Below the pieces are notes generated by a model that was not told the origin of the DNA, ran no database searches, and was given only the letters and a program-made list of their open reading frames with translations. The position numbers and the translations under genes are program-made. Of a stretch of DNA of 64,000 nt, positions 1-10,075 are shown one piece after another. Location: assembly GCA_002007465.1 (NCBI GenBank), contig LNAC01000018.1, positions 3,414,389-3,478,388 on the forward strand. The letters are read 5' to 3'. Position 1 is the first letter of the stretch. Each line of letters begins with the position of its first letter. This stretch comes from Ailurus styani (Eukaryota > Chordata > Mammalia > Carnivora > Ailuridae).

Positions 1-460
1 GCCTCCGCCCCCGGGCGCCTTGCCCACCCCCAGCCTCCGGGAGGGCGCCCGGCCTTCCCCCGCCCCGCGCAGAGCACGCCCACGTGGGTGACCCGGGCCG
101 GCGGCGGCGCTGGCTGGTGCGCGCAGGACCCCGCGCGGCCCGGACCTCGAGTCGGCCGGGCGCCGGGAGGAAGTCGTGGGAACCGAGCGGCGAGAGGGGA
201 GGGCCGGGCTCCTGTCGTGGCGTCCACTCTCGGCACCCACACTCAGGAAGCTCGGTTGCAGTGGCGGGCTGGAGAGGGCCAGACTGGCAGCGAGGGAGCG
301 CCGTCCGGCCAGGGGCTGGCGGCGCACCCCTGGGGGCCCCGGGTCCGAGAAAGGGCGCACGGAAGGCTGAGGCCCAGGAAGTCGGGGCGCGCTCTCGGAT
401 GCGCGCGGGCTGATCCCGGCCAGGTGCCTTGGCGGCGCTGGAGGCCCTGGAGCTGTTTTT
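1..460. promoter_or_regulatory. CpG island at window edge
   Basis: The first ~460 bases are very GC-rich with many CpG dinucleotides, unlike the rest of the window, and drop abruptly to T-rich sequence at about 455. It holds a palindromic E-box (cccacgtggg, 79-88) and GC-box-like runs. CpG islands of this kind usually mark promoters and first exons of vertebrate genes. A frame stays open from 88 to 510, but open frames are expected in GC-rich DNA and no protein family is recognisable. Direction of transcription and gene identity cannot be told; the gene probably continues left of the window. Confidence 0.75.
79..88. promoter_or_regulatory. Palindromic E-box (USF/MYC type)
   Basis: A perfect 10-bp palindrome, cccacgtggg, centred on CACGTG inside the CpG island. 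USF, MYC/MAX and HIF-type factors bind such sites in promoters. Occupancy is inference. Confidence 0.4.
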
Positions 461-1400
461 CTGTTGTTGTTGGTTTTTTGTTTATTGCCTTTTTATTCTC
501 TCCTCGGTGAGATCACACCGGCTGAGAGCCCCGAGCCTGTTTGCGAAGGAGAGAGTTGGGATGGGGGGCGGGTAGGAGGGAAGTGGGGATTGGGGGATCC
601 CAGAGACTCCCTGGATAATAAGCCGGAGCCAGGGGTCCCTTGGGCCTTGTGAATCAAGACCCGGGCAGAAAATGGGCCTCCAAGACATCTGTTGAGTTCA
701 TGAAGGAATGAATGGGGGCGCTTTAGAATTTATCTTGGGGGAGGTGAGATTACATTACTGGGTGTTTGCAATCTTATGATACAAAAAAATCAGAAATTCG
801 ACACCCCCAAAACTAGGAGAGAGCTTTGTTTTCAAAGCTGAGAACTCGCAAAAAGTGGGGCGGGGGGGAGTACTCGGGAGGTTTCCGTATTCAGACTTAG
901 GCTCGGTGGGAAGCAAAGAAACCCCAGGACACTGGGGCGCCTGCGGATTGTCTCCCCTCCAGCAGAACTCAGGGGCTTCTAAGCGCAAACCCCACAGTCG
1001 CTGTCAGGAGTTATTCCAGACCCTCAGGGCGTTTCTCCTGCTGCCCCTCCCCTGCTAGGACTCTAGCCCGGCGTCTACAGCCTTTGTTTGTTTTTAACAG
1101 CAGGAAAGCCCCCTGGTGAGAAAGACGTTATCCGCTAGCTGGTGGGGAGTTACAAAGCTCTGTGAGGTGTGGCCCAATCCACAAAATCCGCCCGGTAGCT
1201 GCAGGGGTCCCTGCCTTGGAGAGAATGGCCCCCCACAGGCCCCTCAGCTGCCCCGGAGGGCTGTGTTCTTCACACTCCCCTCCTAACTCCCCTGCCGCTT
1301 GGCCCTAAGAACCCCTGAACCCCAAGTGGGGCTTTCCCTTTCCTGGCTAGACCTCAAGTCACCTGCAGCCCCTGCAGTGTGAGGTTTCACTCCCTCCCAG
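461..1400. other. Unique sequence beside the CpG island
   Basis: No repeat or gene recognised. Moderately GC-rich up to about 1380. A T-rich tract lies at 455-500 and a G-run at about 859-868. A short acceptor-like stretch (tttgtttttaacag, ending at 1100) is followed 15 bp later by a donor-like gtgaga, but this is too little to call an exon. Confidence 0.4.
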
Positions 1401-1408
1401 CCCTCATC

Positions 1409-1489
1409 AGAAGAGAGAGAGAGAGAGGGAGAGAGAGAAAGAAAAAGGAAAAAGGAAGGAAGGACGAAAGAAAAAAGGAAAGGAAAGAG
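1409..1489 (+). repeat. Polypurine (GA/GAAA) tract
   Basis: Purines only from 1409 to 1464 on the plus strand, one C at 1465, then purines to 1489. It begins as (GA)n and turns into AAGG/GAAA-rich sequence. Such mirror-like tracts can form triplex DNA. Confidence 0.9.
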
Positions 1490-1604
1490 CAGTCAACATG
1501 GATTGATGGCCTTCTTCATTCCAGGTAACCCAAATGCTGCCCTCTGCTTTAATCCTCTGAATACCTCCCCACCCCCACCTAAGGTAAGCTATCCCTGTGC
1601 TGCT

Positions 1605-1745
1605 CGTTTCCAGCTGAGGCACCTGAGGCACCCAGACCTTACAATACTTACTCAGGATTCCAAGCAGGGGAGCTGGAATTTGAACCCAGTGCTCGGTGAG
1701 GGTGGAAGTCCACATTCTTGCCTATGCATTCAGCTCGCTGCTTTC
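1605..1745 (-). mobile_element. MIR SINE fragment
   Basis: Diverged reverse-orientation MIR. Recognisable words are 'gctggaatttgaaccca' and the following target-like tail. Ancient tRNA-derived SINE, inert. Confidence 0.55.
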
Positions 1746-1874
1746 CTGAGTCCTGGCCGGCAAAGGTGACATCACTGATAGAGCTCTTTGCAAAACAAAA
1801 GTTCTTTATGCAGGTGCACTATTGTGGCTCCACAAGGAATGTTTGCTCGCCTATTAAATAGGGCCAGAAATAGT

Positions 1875-1955
1875 TTTCCTCTCAACTTCATACGGTAGTT
1901 GTGGGACTCTTCTGTGAAAAGCTTTGCAAACGGCCAAGTGCTGTGAAGGGACAGA
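1875..1955 (+). mobile_element. MIR 3' fragment (weak)
   Basis: The run from 'ctctcaacttcatacgg' to 'gcaaacggccaagtgctgtgaa' follows the layout of the MIR 3' part. Diverged, boundaries uncertain. Confidence 0.35.
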
Positions 1956-3430
1956 AGCACACCTTGGGGCCCCAGGGGCCGATGCCACGAAGAGTGGTGT
2001 GTGGTTAATTGAGAACAGTTCTGTTAGACACGCATCTGGGACGCCTCTGTGTTGCAGCCCTCCCCTTCACTTCTGGGAAGGCTGAAAAGGATGATGAAGG
2101 CCCCTCTCCTCAGGGAGCCCACAGCTTAGAGAAGCACCAAGGCAAGGGAGGCGTGTGCCTGGGAGAAGGGGTGCCTGCAGGCATCACCCCCAGGTTAAAA
2201 CCTGAATTTTAACCTGAATATCAAATCATGCCGATGGGACTGTTGTGAGGGCATCGGATGAAGTAAGAGGACCTCAAGCTCCCTCAGTGGCCTGACCTGA
2301 CTTTCCGTCCTGGCTCCCTTCACCTCATGGAGCCGCCAGAACGGAGCAAACAGTGGTCACTGTGCAGACTAGTGAATCTAGAAAAGCATCAAAAGTGCCC
2401 TCCTGCGATGCAAGCTTCTCATTTCACACAGGCAGAAGCCACATGTCTTGTGGAGGTAGGTGATGTGCCCCATGGAGGTCAGGAGCCAAAGAGATCAGAA
2501 AATTAAGCAGAGTGGAAGGGCCTGGTGTGTACCTAACCCTCTAAAATGACGGCATGGGAAGAACTCCTCTTTCAGCCTCCCATTTTCCTGAGGGAAATAA
2601 CTAGTCAGCAGCTAGTTACCGTAGCTGAACCACACTTTCTTGCTCTTCTTTGCGTGCCATGATCCGCGTGACAGGGACAGTTGTGCGTGCAGAAAAGCAG
2701 GGCCAGACCCACGTGTGAGTCCCATAAATGCCGTTTCTGGGCTAGTCCTTTCTCCTCTGGGCTCAGTCTCTCCACAGGAAGAGATGAAGGGCTGAGCCCA
2801 GTTTCAGCCAAGCGGTGAGGAACGGATTCCTCCGTCCCGGGGCCAGGAGGGCCCTTCGTGCTTCTGTGACTCCAGGCGGCGAATGGGTGGATGGCTCTGG
2901 ATGGATAGGAACCCTGTTCTGGCGCCTGGTTTCCGGGGGCCCCGCCAGGCCAGCTTTTGCAGAGGTTGTCCTTGGAAGGGAAACATGAGCCCAGTTAATT
3001 TTTCATCACCGTAAGTGCAAAGTTCAAGAGAGGTGGGATGGGGCCGGAGGCAGGGACTCTGCTTCCCTGGGAATAGTCAGTCCTATCAGGAATTGCCTCA
3101 CAAATGGACTTGCCAAAAGGTTTTCATGTATTTGGAGTGGCTCCCAGGTAGAACAGTGGAGAGAAACAAACACATGGCTTCAATTCTGATTATTTTTTTC
3201 CATTAGCTAAAGGGTGTTTAATCGACAAGTGGCAAATCTAGAAAGAGCTTTCAAATTGTTCCATCTTCATGTTACACAAACATGAAGTGACATCTGGTGA
3301 AAGCAGGTGATAGGAAGATCTAAGTCAGATTCGAGGCAGGACTGGAAGTCTCATCAGAGTGGCCTCACTTGAGAGAGCAGCTCGGCCTGTGGCTCTGTGC
3401 AGCACCTTACACGTGCGAGGCCGCCCCATG
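1956..3430. other. Mostly unique sequence
   Basis: No gene recognised. A weak MIR-like 3' piece at 2215-2275 and a 'ctcagggagcccacagctta' word at about 2110, which resembles the start of the unnamed old repeat described at 52.5 kb. Open frames of 60-68 codons here occur on both strands and carry no domain. Confidence 0.4.
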
Positions 3431-3605
3431 GAACCAGACAGAGCTGGGCTCTATTTCCGGCTGGTTCGACTTCCAGCTCTGTGACTTTGAGCAAGTCCCT
3501 TAACTCTCTGTACGTCAGCTTCCTCTTCCATAAAATGGAAGTAATTCTCACATCTACCTCTCAAGGTTGCTGTAAGGAATCCAATAACCCATGAGCTTGC
3601 TGCAA
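3430..3605 (+). mobile_element. MIR SINE
   Basis: Forward MIR core and 3' part: 'cagctctgtgactttgagca', then 'agtcccttaactctctg', then 'cttccataaaatggaagta'. One of the better preserved MIR copies in the window. Confidence 0.8.
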
Positions 3606-3724
3606 ACACACAGTACGCTCCCCAGAGAGCAGGTGTACACAAAGCAAATGGACGGATCTTAAAAACAGTTACAAGGGCAAATAGGAACACAAAGGATGAG
3701 GTAAGTAACATAACGCTACTTATG

Positions 3725-4180
3725 TAGAAAATTACATGTACACCAAACAACTGTATACTTTCTGAAAGATGTCTGAAACAAAAAGATACATATCGAACCA
3801 CTTCACACTTATTAGTATGGATACTATTCTAAAAAGGAAACAAAAGAACAAGCATTGGAGAAGACCGGAGAAACTGGCACCCTTGTGCATTGCTGGCAGG
3901 AATGTAAATGGTGCAGCCCCTGTGGTGAACTGTACGGTGGTTCCTAAAAACAAAAAACAACAAACAACTACACACAGAATTACCACTAGATCAAGCAATT
4001 CCACTTCTAAGTTTATACTCGAAGGAAGCAAAAGCAGGGACCCCAATGGCTATTTGTACCCTGTTTGTAGTGGCATTATTCATGAGAACGGGAAGGTGGA
4101 AGCAACTCCAGTATCTGCTAATAGAGGCACAGATAAACAAAATGTGGTATACACATACAACGGAATATTATTCAGCCTTC
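3725..4180 (+). mobile_element. L1 3' end fragment
   Basis: Matches the typical mammalian L1 3' region: 'gcaggaatgtaaatggtgca', 'gcaattccacttctaagttt', 'atacaacggaatattattca'. A 245-codon frame (3769-4506) crosses it by chance and is not a gene. The insertion is truncated at both ends. Confidence 0.85.
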
Positions 4181-4885
4181 ACAGGTTTCTAGAACCTTCC
4201 AGCCCAGTGATCGTGCTATCTCATAGTGGAGAGCACAGTCAAAACTATTTCACACATCCCACCCTGTGGCCACCCCTAGGAACGTGTAGACTCAGGGCTG
4301 GCTCCATCAGACAACGCAGGGAACTGAGGATCAGGGGACCGGTGCCGTTTGTGAGGCTGCTCTGCGCCGGGCTCTGGGCCCTGGACCTCAAGGAGAGTGT
4401 CTTGCTTGAAGCTCTCCCAGTTGCCACAAGATGGTTGTCACTGGCCAAGTCGCAGAGCACAAGGACAGCTGGAGCTCAGCTGCTGTTACCCAAACGGGAC
4501 CACTGACCCCGGCCTGCTGGCCCGGCACTGCCCCGCTGCCCCCAGAGCCCCCTACAGGGTTCCCGGTGTTGATGACAGAGTGCCCCTAGGAGTGGAGCCG
4601 GTAGCTAAAGGTGCTGGCGCAGGTGCTGGGCAAGGGAGGTACGAGGAGGGACCAGGTCCGACTTGGGGAGATTTGGGTCAGGACGTCGGACTTAGGGCTA
4701 GGAGCAGTCACCTACAGCTGGGTGCACACAGAGGTGTAGGGCCAGGGCTGCGAGCGAGGACAGGAAGGGCCTGCAGGCATGTGGCTGGAGCCCAGCGCAG
4801 GGTTCACAGAGCTCTTCTGAGTTCTGCAAGAGTTCCTTCCCAGCATTCAGAAATCGCAGGAGTCGAGGGCCAGGAAAGAATCCTG
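4181..4885. other. Unique GC-rich sequence
   Basis: No repeat recognised. A 217-codon plus frame (4397-5050) crosses this block but ends in translated GT repeat and shows no domain, so it is not called. Confidence 0.4.
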
Positions 4886-4888
4886 GGG

Positions 4889-4933
4889 TTGTGTGTGTGT
4901 GTGTGTGTGCGTGTGTGCGTGTGTGTGTGTGTG
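4889..4933 (+). repeat. (GT)n microsatellite
   Basis: GT dinucleotide array with two GC interruptions. The other strand accounts for a histidine/threonine repeat open frame that is not a gene. Confidence 0.95.
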
Positions 4934-5911
4934 ACATCTGCATCTGCCCGTGCCTGTGAGTTCTCTCTTGTTTGGATCACACTATTTCACAGAGTCCAGC
5001 CTTACGTGTGTAAGCGAAACAGGTGTATGTTTTGTGAGTTTTCTCCCTGAGCCCATGAGTTTTTGCATTTGCATCTTGTATGTATGTATGTTTGTAGAGT
5101 CTCTGGGTTTTCCCCTTTCCTATTGTCTGGGATAGTAAGAGTCACAAACATAGCCCTGGCTTCAGCCTAGGGTCTCCCTCAGTTCAGGGTTCAGTTTATA
5201 ATGCGAACCTAAAAACTAGTAGTTGTTAAATTGTTGGTTCATTATCATTGCATTCATTTTAAAAGCACACACACATACACACACACGGACAGCCACCAAA
5301 GAGTGTGCCAAAATGAAAATATAGTTCCATAAAGTGAGATTGTATGCCTTCAAATTATTTTTAATATAGTGGCATGCTATTTTTATATTAAAAATGAATA
5401 TCATATACGATACCTCAATTTTTAAGAAGATTTAAAAGAGAGAGAGAAAACAACGTGTAAGATGAAAGGGGAGTCGGGTGTCTGCAGGGTGAGGACTGTA
5501 AGTTCCGGAAAGTGGAAGGGAACCCCAGCGGTGGGTCTTCGGACTGTCAGGTCTGAGACACCTGCACATGCTCCCAGGGGCCCATCTGCACTTCTTTGTA
5601 GTCATGCTGTGGGTATGTGAAAGGAGAAGCAGAATCTTTACCTCTCAAAACACACACCTAGAACACTGCACCTTCTATACGACTCAGCATCTGAAAACAA
5701 ACATCCTGGAGCTGACTCAGACTTGGAAGGAATGAAATAGAAGTTAAAGAAACAAGGAAAAGCTGTCCCTCTTCCGAGAGTTTTCAACTTAACCGAAAGG
5801 GAGGGATAGACGAGTTTAGTAGTGTGCTTTGTCATAGAAATCAAATGTTTGCATTGTAGGGAAAATTGTCAAGCTGTGTAACGACATCAGTAATGAAGGC
5901 CATCTGCAATT
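4934..5911. other. Unique AT-leaning sequence
   Basis: No gene recognised. Holds a short imperfect CA repeat (about 5265-5286), a TGTATG run near 5080 and AT-rich DNA at 5330-5430. Confidence 0.4.
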
Positions 5912-5926
5912 AGAAAGCGATGAGGT

Positions 5927-6115
5927 GGGGCGCCTGGGTGGTTCAGTCGTTAAGCATCTGCCTTCCGCTCAGGTCATGATCCCAGGGTCCTGGGATCGAG
6001 CCCCGCATCCCTGCTCAGCAAGAAGCCTGCTTCCCCCTCTCCCACTCCCCCTGCTTGTGTTCCCTCTCTCGCTGTGTCTCTGTCAAATAAATAAATATTA
6101 AAAAAAAAAAAAGAA
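5927..6115 (+). mobile_element. CAN-SINE, arctoid-type
   Basis: Complete tRNA-derived carnivore SINE: head 'gcgcctgggtggttcagtc', B-box-like 'gggatcgagcccc', linker 'cccactccccctgcttgtg', (AAATAA)n, poly-A. Flanked by a 15-bp target-site duplication (agaaagcRatgaggt) at 5912-5926 and 6116-6130 with one mismatch. The linker is the form typical of bears, seals and other arctoids, so older than the mustelid-type copies. It landed beside or inside the old L1 piece that follows. Confidence 0.95.
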
Positions 6116-6119
6116 AGAA

Positions 6120-6445
6120 AGCAATGAGGTTCTGATCCATGCTAGGGCATGGATGAGTTTGAAAACATAATGCCAAGTGAAAGAACGAGTTACAAAAGAC
6201 CACAAGTTGTATGAATCCCTTTCTATGGAATGCCCAGAATAGGCTGATCCACAGAGACAGAAAGTGGATTACTGGTTGCGGTGGGGAGGAGGGGTGCAGA
6301 GTTTCCTTCTAGGGTAATGAAAGTGCTCTAAAATCAGGGGAGGTGATGGTTGCCCAACTCTTCAAATATACTAAACACCCATGAATTGTTCATTTTGAAA
6401 TTGGTGGGTTGTAGGATATGTGAATTGTATCTCTAAGATGTTTTT
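6120..6445 (+). mobile_element. L1 3' UTR fragment
   Basis: Old L1 3' end: 'gccaagtgaaagaacgagtt', 'cacagagacagaaagtggat', 'ggtgatggttgcccaactct', 'ctaaacacccatgaattgtt'. Non-coding. Confidence 0.85.
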
Positions 6446-6461
6446 AATGATAGCAATAAAG

Positions 6462-6599
6462 TAGGTGCCTGGGTTGCTCAGTCGGCTAAGTGTCTGCCTT
6501 TGGCTCAGGTCATGATCCTAGGGTCCTGAGACTGAGCCCTGCATGGGGCTCCTTGCTCAGCGGGAGTCACCTTCTCCCTCTGCCTCTGCCCCTGCTCAT

Positions 6600-6651
<52 letters not shown>

Positions 6652-6678
6652 AAATAAAATAAGAAAAAGGAAGAAAAA
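6462..6678 (+). mobile_element. CAN-SINE with expanded (CT)n
   Basis: Carnivore SINE with head 'ggtgcctgggttgctcagtc' and a long CT array (6605-6647) in the linker, ending in an AAATAA tail. A 13-bp target-site duplication gatagcaaYaaag lies at 6449-6461 and 6679-6691 (one mismatch). Confidence 0.95.
6605..6647 (+). repeat. (CT)n microsatellite inside SINE
   Basis: About 21 uninterrupted CT units, an expansion of the SINE's CT-rich linker. Likely length-variable. Confidence 0.95.
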
Positions 6679-6691
6679 GATAGCAACAAAG

Positions 6692-6865
6692 GCTAACAGA
6701 TTGAGATCTTATAAGTGGTAGGCCCTGTTCTAAACACTTCACGTGGATGACATTAACTCATACAGGTTTTACAACTGCCTGTTGTTGGTGTGATTATCAT
6801 CCCCTTCTAGAAAGAGGACGCTGAGGCATGGCCAGGGGGCGTCAGTGAGTGGCCTCCCTTAGACA
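6692..6865 (-). mobile_element. MIR SINE
   Basis: Reverse MIR: 'ggccctgttctaaacacttc', 'gattatcatccccttctaga', 'aagaggacgctgaggcatgg'. Ancient copy into which the preceding SINE inserted near the edge. Confidence 0.75.
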
Positions 6866-6914
6866 ATCCAGGCACCCTGCTAGACAGCCCTCCAAACAAA
6901 CCACAAGCACTACC

Positions 6915-7255
6915 TAGAAACAACCACCCTACAGTCACCTGCCTTTTCATTGAACATATCATGAATATCTCTCTATGTCAATAAATATACACTGATTCAT
7001 TCTTTTGAGTGGCTGAGAAGCCTTCTGTGACAGGGATCTCTCCGAACATATCACACCCGTTTCCCATGACTGGGCATCTAGGTTGCTCTCCGTTTTATTT
7101 GGTCTTAAGGAAAGTGAGGCTTTAAACATCTGAGGGGCCTGTGCCTTGTGTCCATCTCTGATTGTTTTCTTAGAATAAGTCCCGAGGAGGAGAATTACTA
7201 CTTTTGATGCCCTTACCAAAGGGCCCCCGCAAAGTTACTGGACTTACCCTCGCCA
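6915..7255 (-). mobile_element. Old L1 3' UTR fragment
   Basis: Diverged L1M-type 3' end in reverse: 'gggcatctaggttgctctcc', 'catctctgattgttttctta', 'gaggagaattacta'. No coding capacity. Confidence 0.6.
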
Positions 7256-7540
7256 CACCAGCTTTGTGAAGTGAGATCACTCCTGAACAGATTCCTTTCT
7301 CACCGTCTCACTCAACGCCAGTGGCTCCATCCAAGGGGAACACACTTTGCTTGAGCTGTGAATTTTTTTGGTTTTCTTCTGAAATCAACCAATGAAAAGG
7401 GGTCTCTGCTGAAAGAAAGACCTCTGGGCACAGAGCAGCGAGCTGCCGGCGAAGGTAAGGAATCACAGCTGTCATTGTTGGCAGGTGGCTTAAAGACACA
7501 TTATTGAGACCTCTTCCCCTGGTCTCCCAAGGGTTTATGT
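7256..7540. other. Unique sequence
   Basis: Nothing recognised. A minus frame at 7308-7499 has no family resemblance. Confidence 0.4.
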
Positions 7541-7830
7541 TCCCCAGAGCCAGATGCTTGCCTCTTTCCCTTTACCGCCTCTCCCTGGGTGATCATATTC
7601 ACTGGAGTCTTACCTACCGTTAATAATGCACCAACTCCCAAATCTAAGTGACTGCATCTCAAACTGTCACCTGGACATTAGGGACCCACAGTCATCTCAA
7701 GTTAGTGAACTCATCAGCACCACCACCCCCATAAGCCTCCTTCTCAGTCCTCCGTTTTCCAAGGGCATGACCAATGTCTACAGCTTCCCCACCAGCAGCC
7801 CAGAGACTTTTGCCCTCTCTCAGCCCCGGG
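7540..7830 (-). mobile_element. Unnamed ancient repeat, reverse copy
   Basis: The stretch with 'caccaactcccaaatctaag' and 'ctcaaactgtcacctggaca' resembles, in reverse orientation, the old dispersed family seen forward at 25.7-26.1 and 52.5-54.1 kb. The 107-codon open frame at 7626-7949 crosses it and is not considered coding. Confidence 0.4.
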
Positions 7831-8025
7831 GCAGCGTGTCCCCAAACCCTGTTGAACGGGCCTCCATCTTCAGGGGCCTCTCATCGCTCCCCACCGATCA
7901 GGACGATAATTTTCTCATTGCCTCCATTCTCCACTTGCTGCCAGAGTGAGCATTCCACAACACAAATCTAACCTGCGCCTCCCTGCTTCTAAAAGGTGCG
8001 TGCAGGAACCTGCTAGTGTCTTCGA

Positions 8026-8332
8026 CAGGACTGTCCACTGATATGTGAGAATGACAAGTAATCTTACATTGTCCTGAGGCCGTGTTCAAATTAAGGAAAA
8101 AGGAACAGGTCCAGTTAAGTTTGATAACATATTTTATCTCATCTAACATAGCCAGGATGTTATCATTTCAACATGTAATCATTGTAAACATGTTCTTGAT
8201 TTTATGTTCTTTTTCATTCAAAGTCTATGAAATCTGCTGCCTATTTTATACTTCCACCTCACTTTGGACTGGCTACAGTTTAAGTGCTCAGTAGCCACGT
8301 GTGGCCAGTGGCTGCCCTGTTGGAGAATACAG
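8026..8332. mobile_element. hAT-like non-autonomous DNA transposon
   Basis: About 307 bp bounded by imperfect inverted ends: 'caggactgtccactg' at 8026-8040 and 'tgttggagaatacagg' at 8319-8332. Internal words 'ttatcatttcaacatgtaat' and 'agtgctcagtagccacgtg' fit a common mammalian MER-type element with CAGTGCTGTCCAAT-like termini. No transposase remains. Confidence 0.7.
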
Positions 8333-8459
8333 GTCTAGACAATGAAGTCCACAGGCCTTCATATGGAGTGATGTGACCTGGCCCATGGCAGCCTCTACCC
8401 CTCTCCCTGTGCCCCATGTCACATCCTCTCTCCAGGAATCACAGATATCCCAGAGTCTT

Positions 8460-8830
8460 TCATGCCACCATGCCTTTGCTCAGGCCACTCCAGGGTCCTT
8501 TCCATTCCTTTGATCCTGCCTCTTTAACCAAGTGAACATCTTCCTCATCCTTGACCTCAACCTTGATTAGGTTCAAGCCCCTCATGAAGCCTTTACTCCT
8601 CTGAACCCAGGGTAGAACTGCGTCCCCACTCAATCTTGTTCAGACATCCAAGCTAATACCTAGAACCCGTGAGTCCATTTATTTGTTTATTTAACTGACT
8701 CATCACACTCGAATTTAAACCCCTTAATGTTAAGGACCTTGTCTTGTTTTTCCATCCCCAGCACCTGTGCCTGAGCACACTGGAAGTGCTTCATACATGT
8801 TTGGTGGATGAGTTCATTACTCATTGGAAA
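8460..8830 (+). mobile_element. L2 LINE 3' end
   Basis: Forward L2 3' part: 'catgcctttgctcaggcca', then a T-rich 'tatttgtttatttaactgac', then 'gttaaggaccttgtcttgtt' and a tail ending in 'gtttggtggatgag'. Mammal-wide, inactive. Confidence 0.75.
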
Positions 8831-8834
8831 ACGG

Positions 8835-8945
8835 AGGCCTGGAAGGATTCGGTGATATGCTTAAGGTCTCATGACTAAAACGTGGCCTCCTGACTTACAT
8901 GGCAGACTCTCGGCCCAGGGCTCATTCTGCCAGTGGGCTAAGGGC
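8835..8945 (-). mobile_element. MIR fragment
   Basis: Diverged reverse MIR: 'ggaaaacggaggcctgga', then 'gcttaaggtctcatgac'. Directly follows the L2 tail. Confidence 0.5.
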
Positions 8946-9319
8946 CGTCAGAAGGCCTTTTCTTCAGGGTATGCATGCAAGGATCTACGTGAAGATTGGT
9001 TTGAGGTGTCAGTTGCTAAAATCCAGGCAGCCTGAACCACAATCCTGCTGTGTCTGGCATGAATTCAACTCTAGATGCACTATATTTTACTGTCCTCAAA
9101 TAATTACTAGGAAATGACAGAGACCAAAAGAAACATAGGAGCGCGTTGCAAGACGAACCACAGCTGTCAGTCAGGGCTGACCTGACTCATAGAGGAAGAG
9201 GATGGCTTTAACTGGGGTCGTGTTTCCTGGGAGGTGCTCACTTGGAGCCCAGTTAGCTGGCAAAACGGACTGTCGGCCAGTGGGGGGCTTCACGCTCTTT
9301 CAGTGGACCTGCCCCCTAC

Positions 9320-9405
9320 CCGAGGCCAGTCACACCAGCAGCTTCAACGTCCTCATCTGTGAAAGGAAGGGATCGGACTGGCCTTGGGTGCCCTGAAGAC
9401 ACGAC
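9320..9405 (+). mobile_element. MIR fragment
   Basis: Only the 'caacgtcctcatctgtgaaa' word and its flank are recognisable. Confidence 0.4.
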
Positions 9406-9955
9406 TCCAGCACCCTGCTTTGCATGCCCCACGGCAGACATTGCCAGTGGATGACTGAGTTCTTTCTTGCCTGGGCATTCTTCTTTCTGCTGTGCCTCGG
9501 ATCTGTCATTCTCCCAGTCCAAGCCTGTTTGCCTTTGAGACTCTTCTAGCTCTGACCTTCTAATTCCACTGTAGACACATTCCTCTGGTCTTTGGAGATT
9601 CCCCAGCTGGATGCAAATGACTGTGGGAGAGTAACACCTCGAGTTCTTGTCAGCTTTCATCACAACCTCTTCTCGGGGCCTGAACCTGCCCAGGCCACCC
9701 AGGAGGCCCGGGAGAGAAGCTAGGGGAGGAGGTGGTGGTGGGACAGGATGTCCAGCACGCACCGGGCGGCGAGACACACGAGCCCACTTTCTTTTGTGAG
9801 CACATCGGGCCTGCTGCCCGAGCGTCCACTGTGGGCACCCCAGTTCAGGGGGCTTTGTAGACAAAATATGAGAAACAAGAGAAGCTGACCCCCTGCCCTT
9901 GGGGAGCACACAGTTTAATTCGGGAGCCAGAAAGTAAGAGCTCTATTCCCTGTGA
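9406..9955. other. Unique sequence
   Basis: A 197-codon minus frame (9316-9909) and two overlapping minus frames exist, all unlike any family I know and mutually overlapping. I see no gene. Confidence 0.4.
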
Positions 9956-9959
9956 CTTG

Positions 9960-10075
9960 AATAGACAGAGTGGGAACTCATCTGTGTAATTACTGGATGT
10001 GCCCCCGAGTGCCCAGGACAGCACCTGGCACAAGTAGTCTCTCAAGAAGTATTTGAATGAATGAATGAAAAATGA
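9960..10075 (+). mobile_element. L2 3' tail
   Basis: 'gcccaggacagcacctggca' followed by 'gaagtatttgaatgaatgaa', the usual L2 3' terminus. Confidence 0.65.

Noticed and set aside
88..510. 140-codon frame in the CpG island as a first exon
   Set aside because: GC-rich islands give long frames by chance; no splice site or family supports it, though an exon of a gene to the left is not excluded.
1086..1125. Mini-exon between an acceptor-like and a donor-like site
   Set aside because: Only about 15 bp between the sites, and such motifs are common by chance.
3769..4506. 245-codon open frame
   Set aside because: Its first half is an L1 3' end and its second half unique sequence; no domain, and the L1 match explains the openness.
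4397..5050. 217-codon open frame
   Set aside because: Runs through a GT microsatellite (Cys/Val repeat) and unique sequence; no family.
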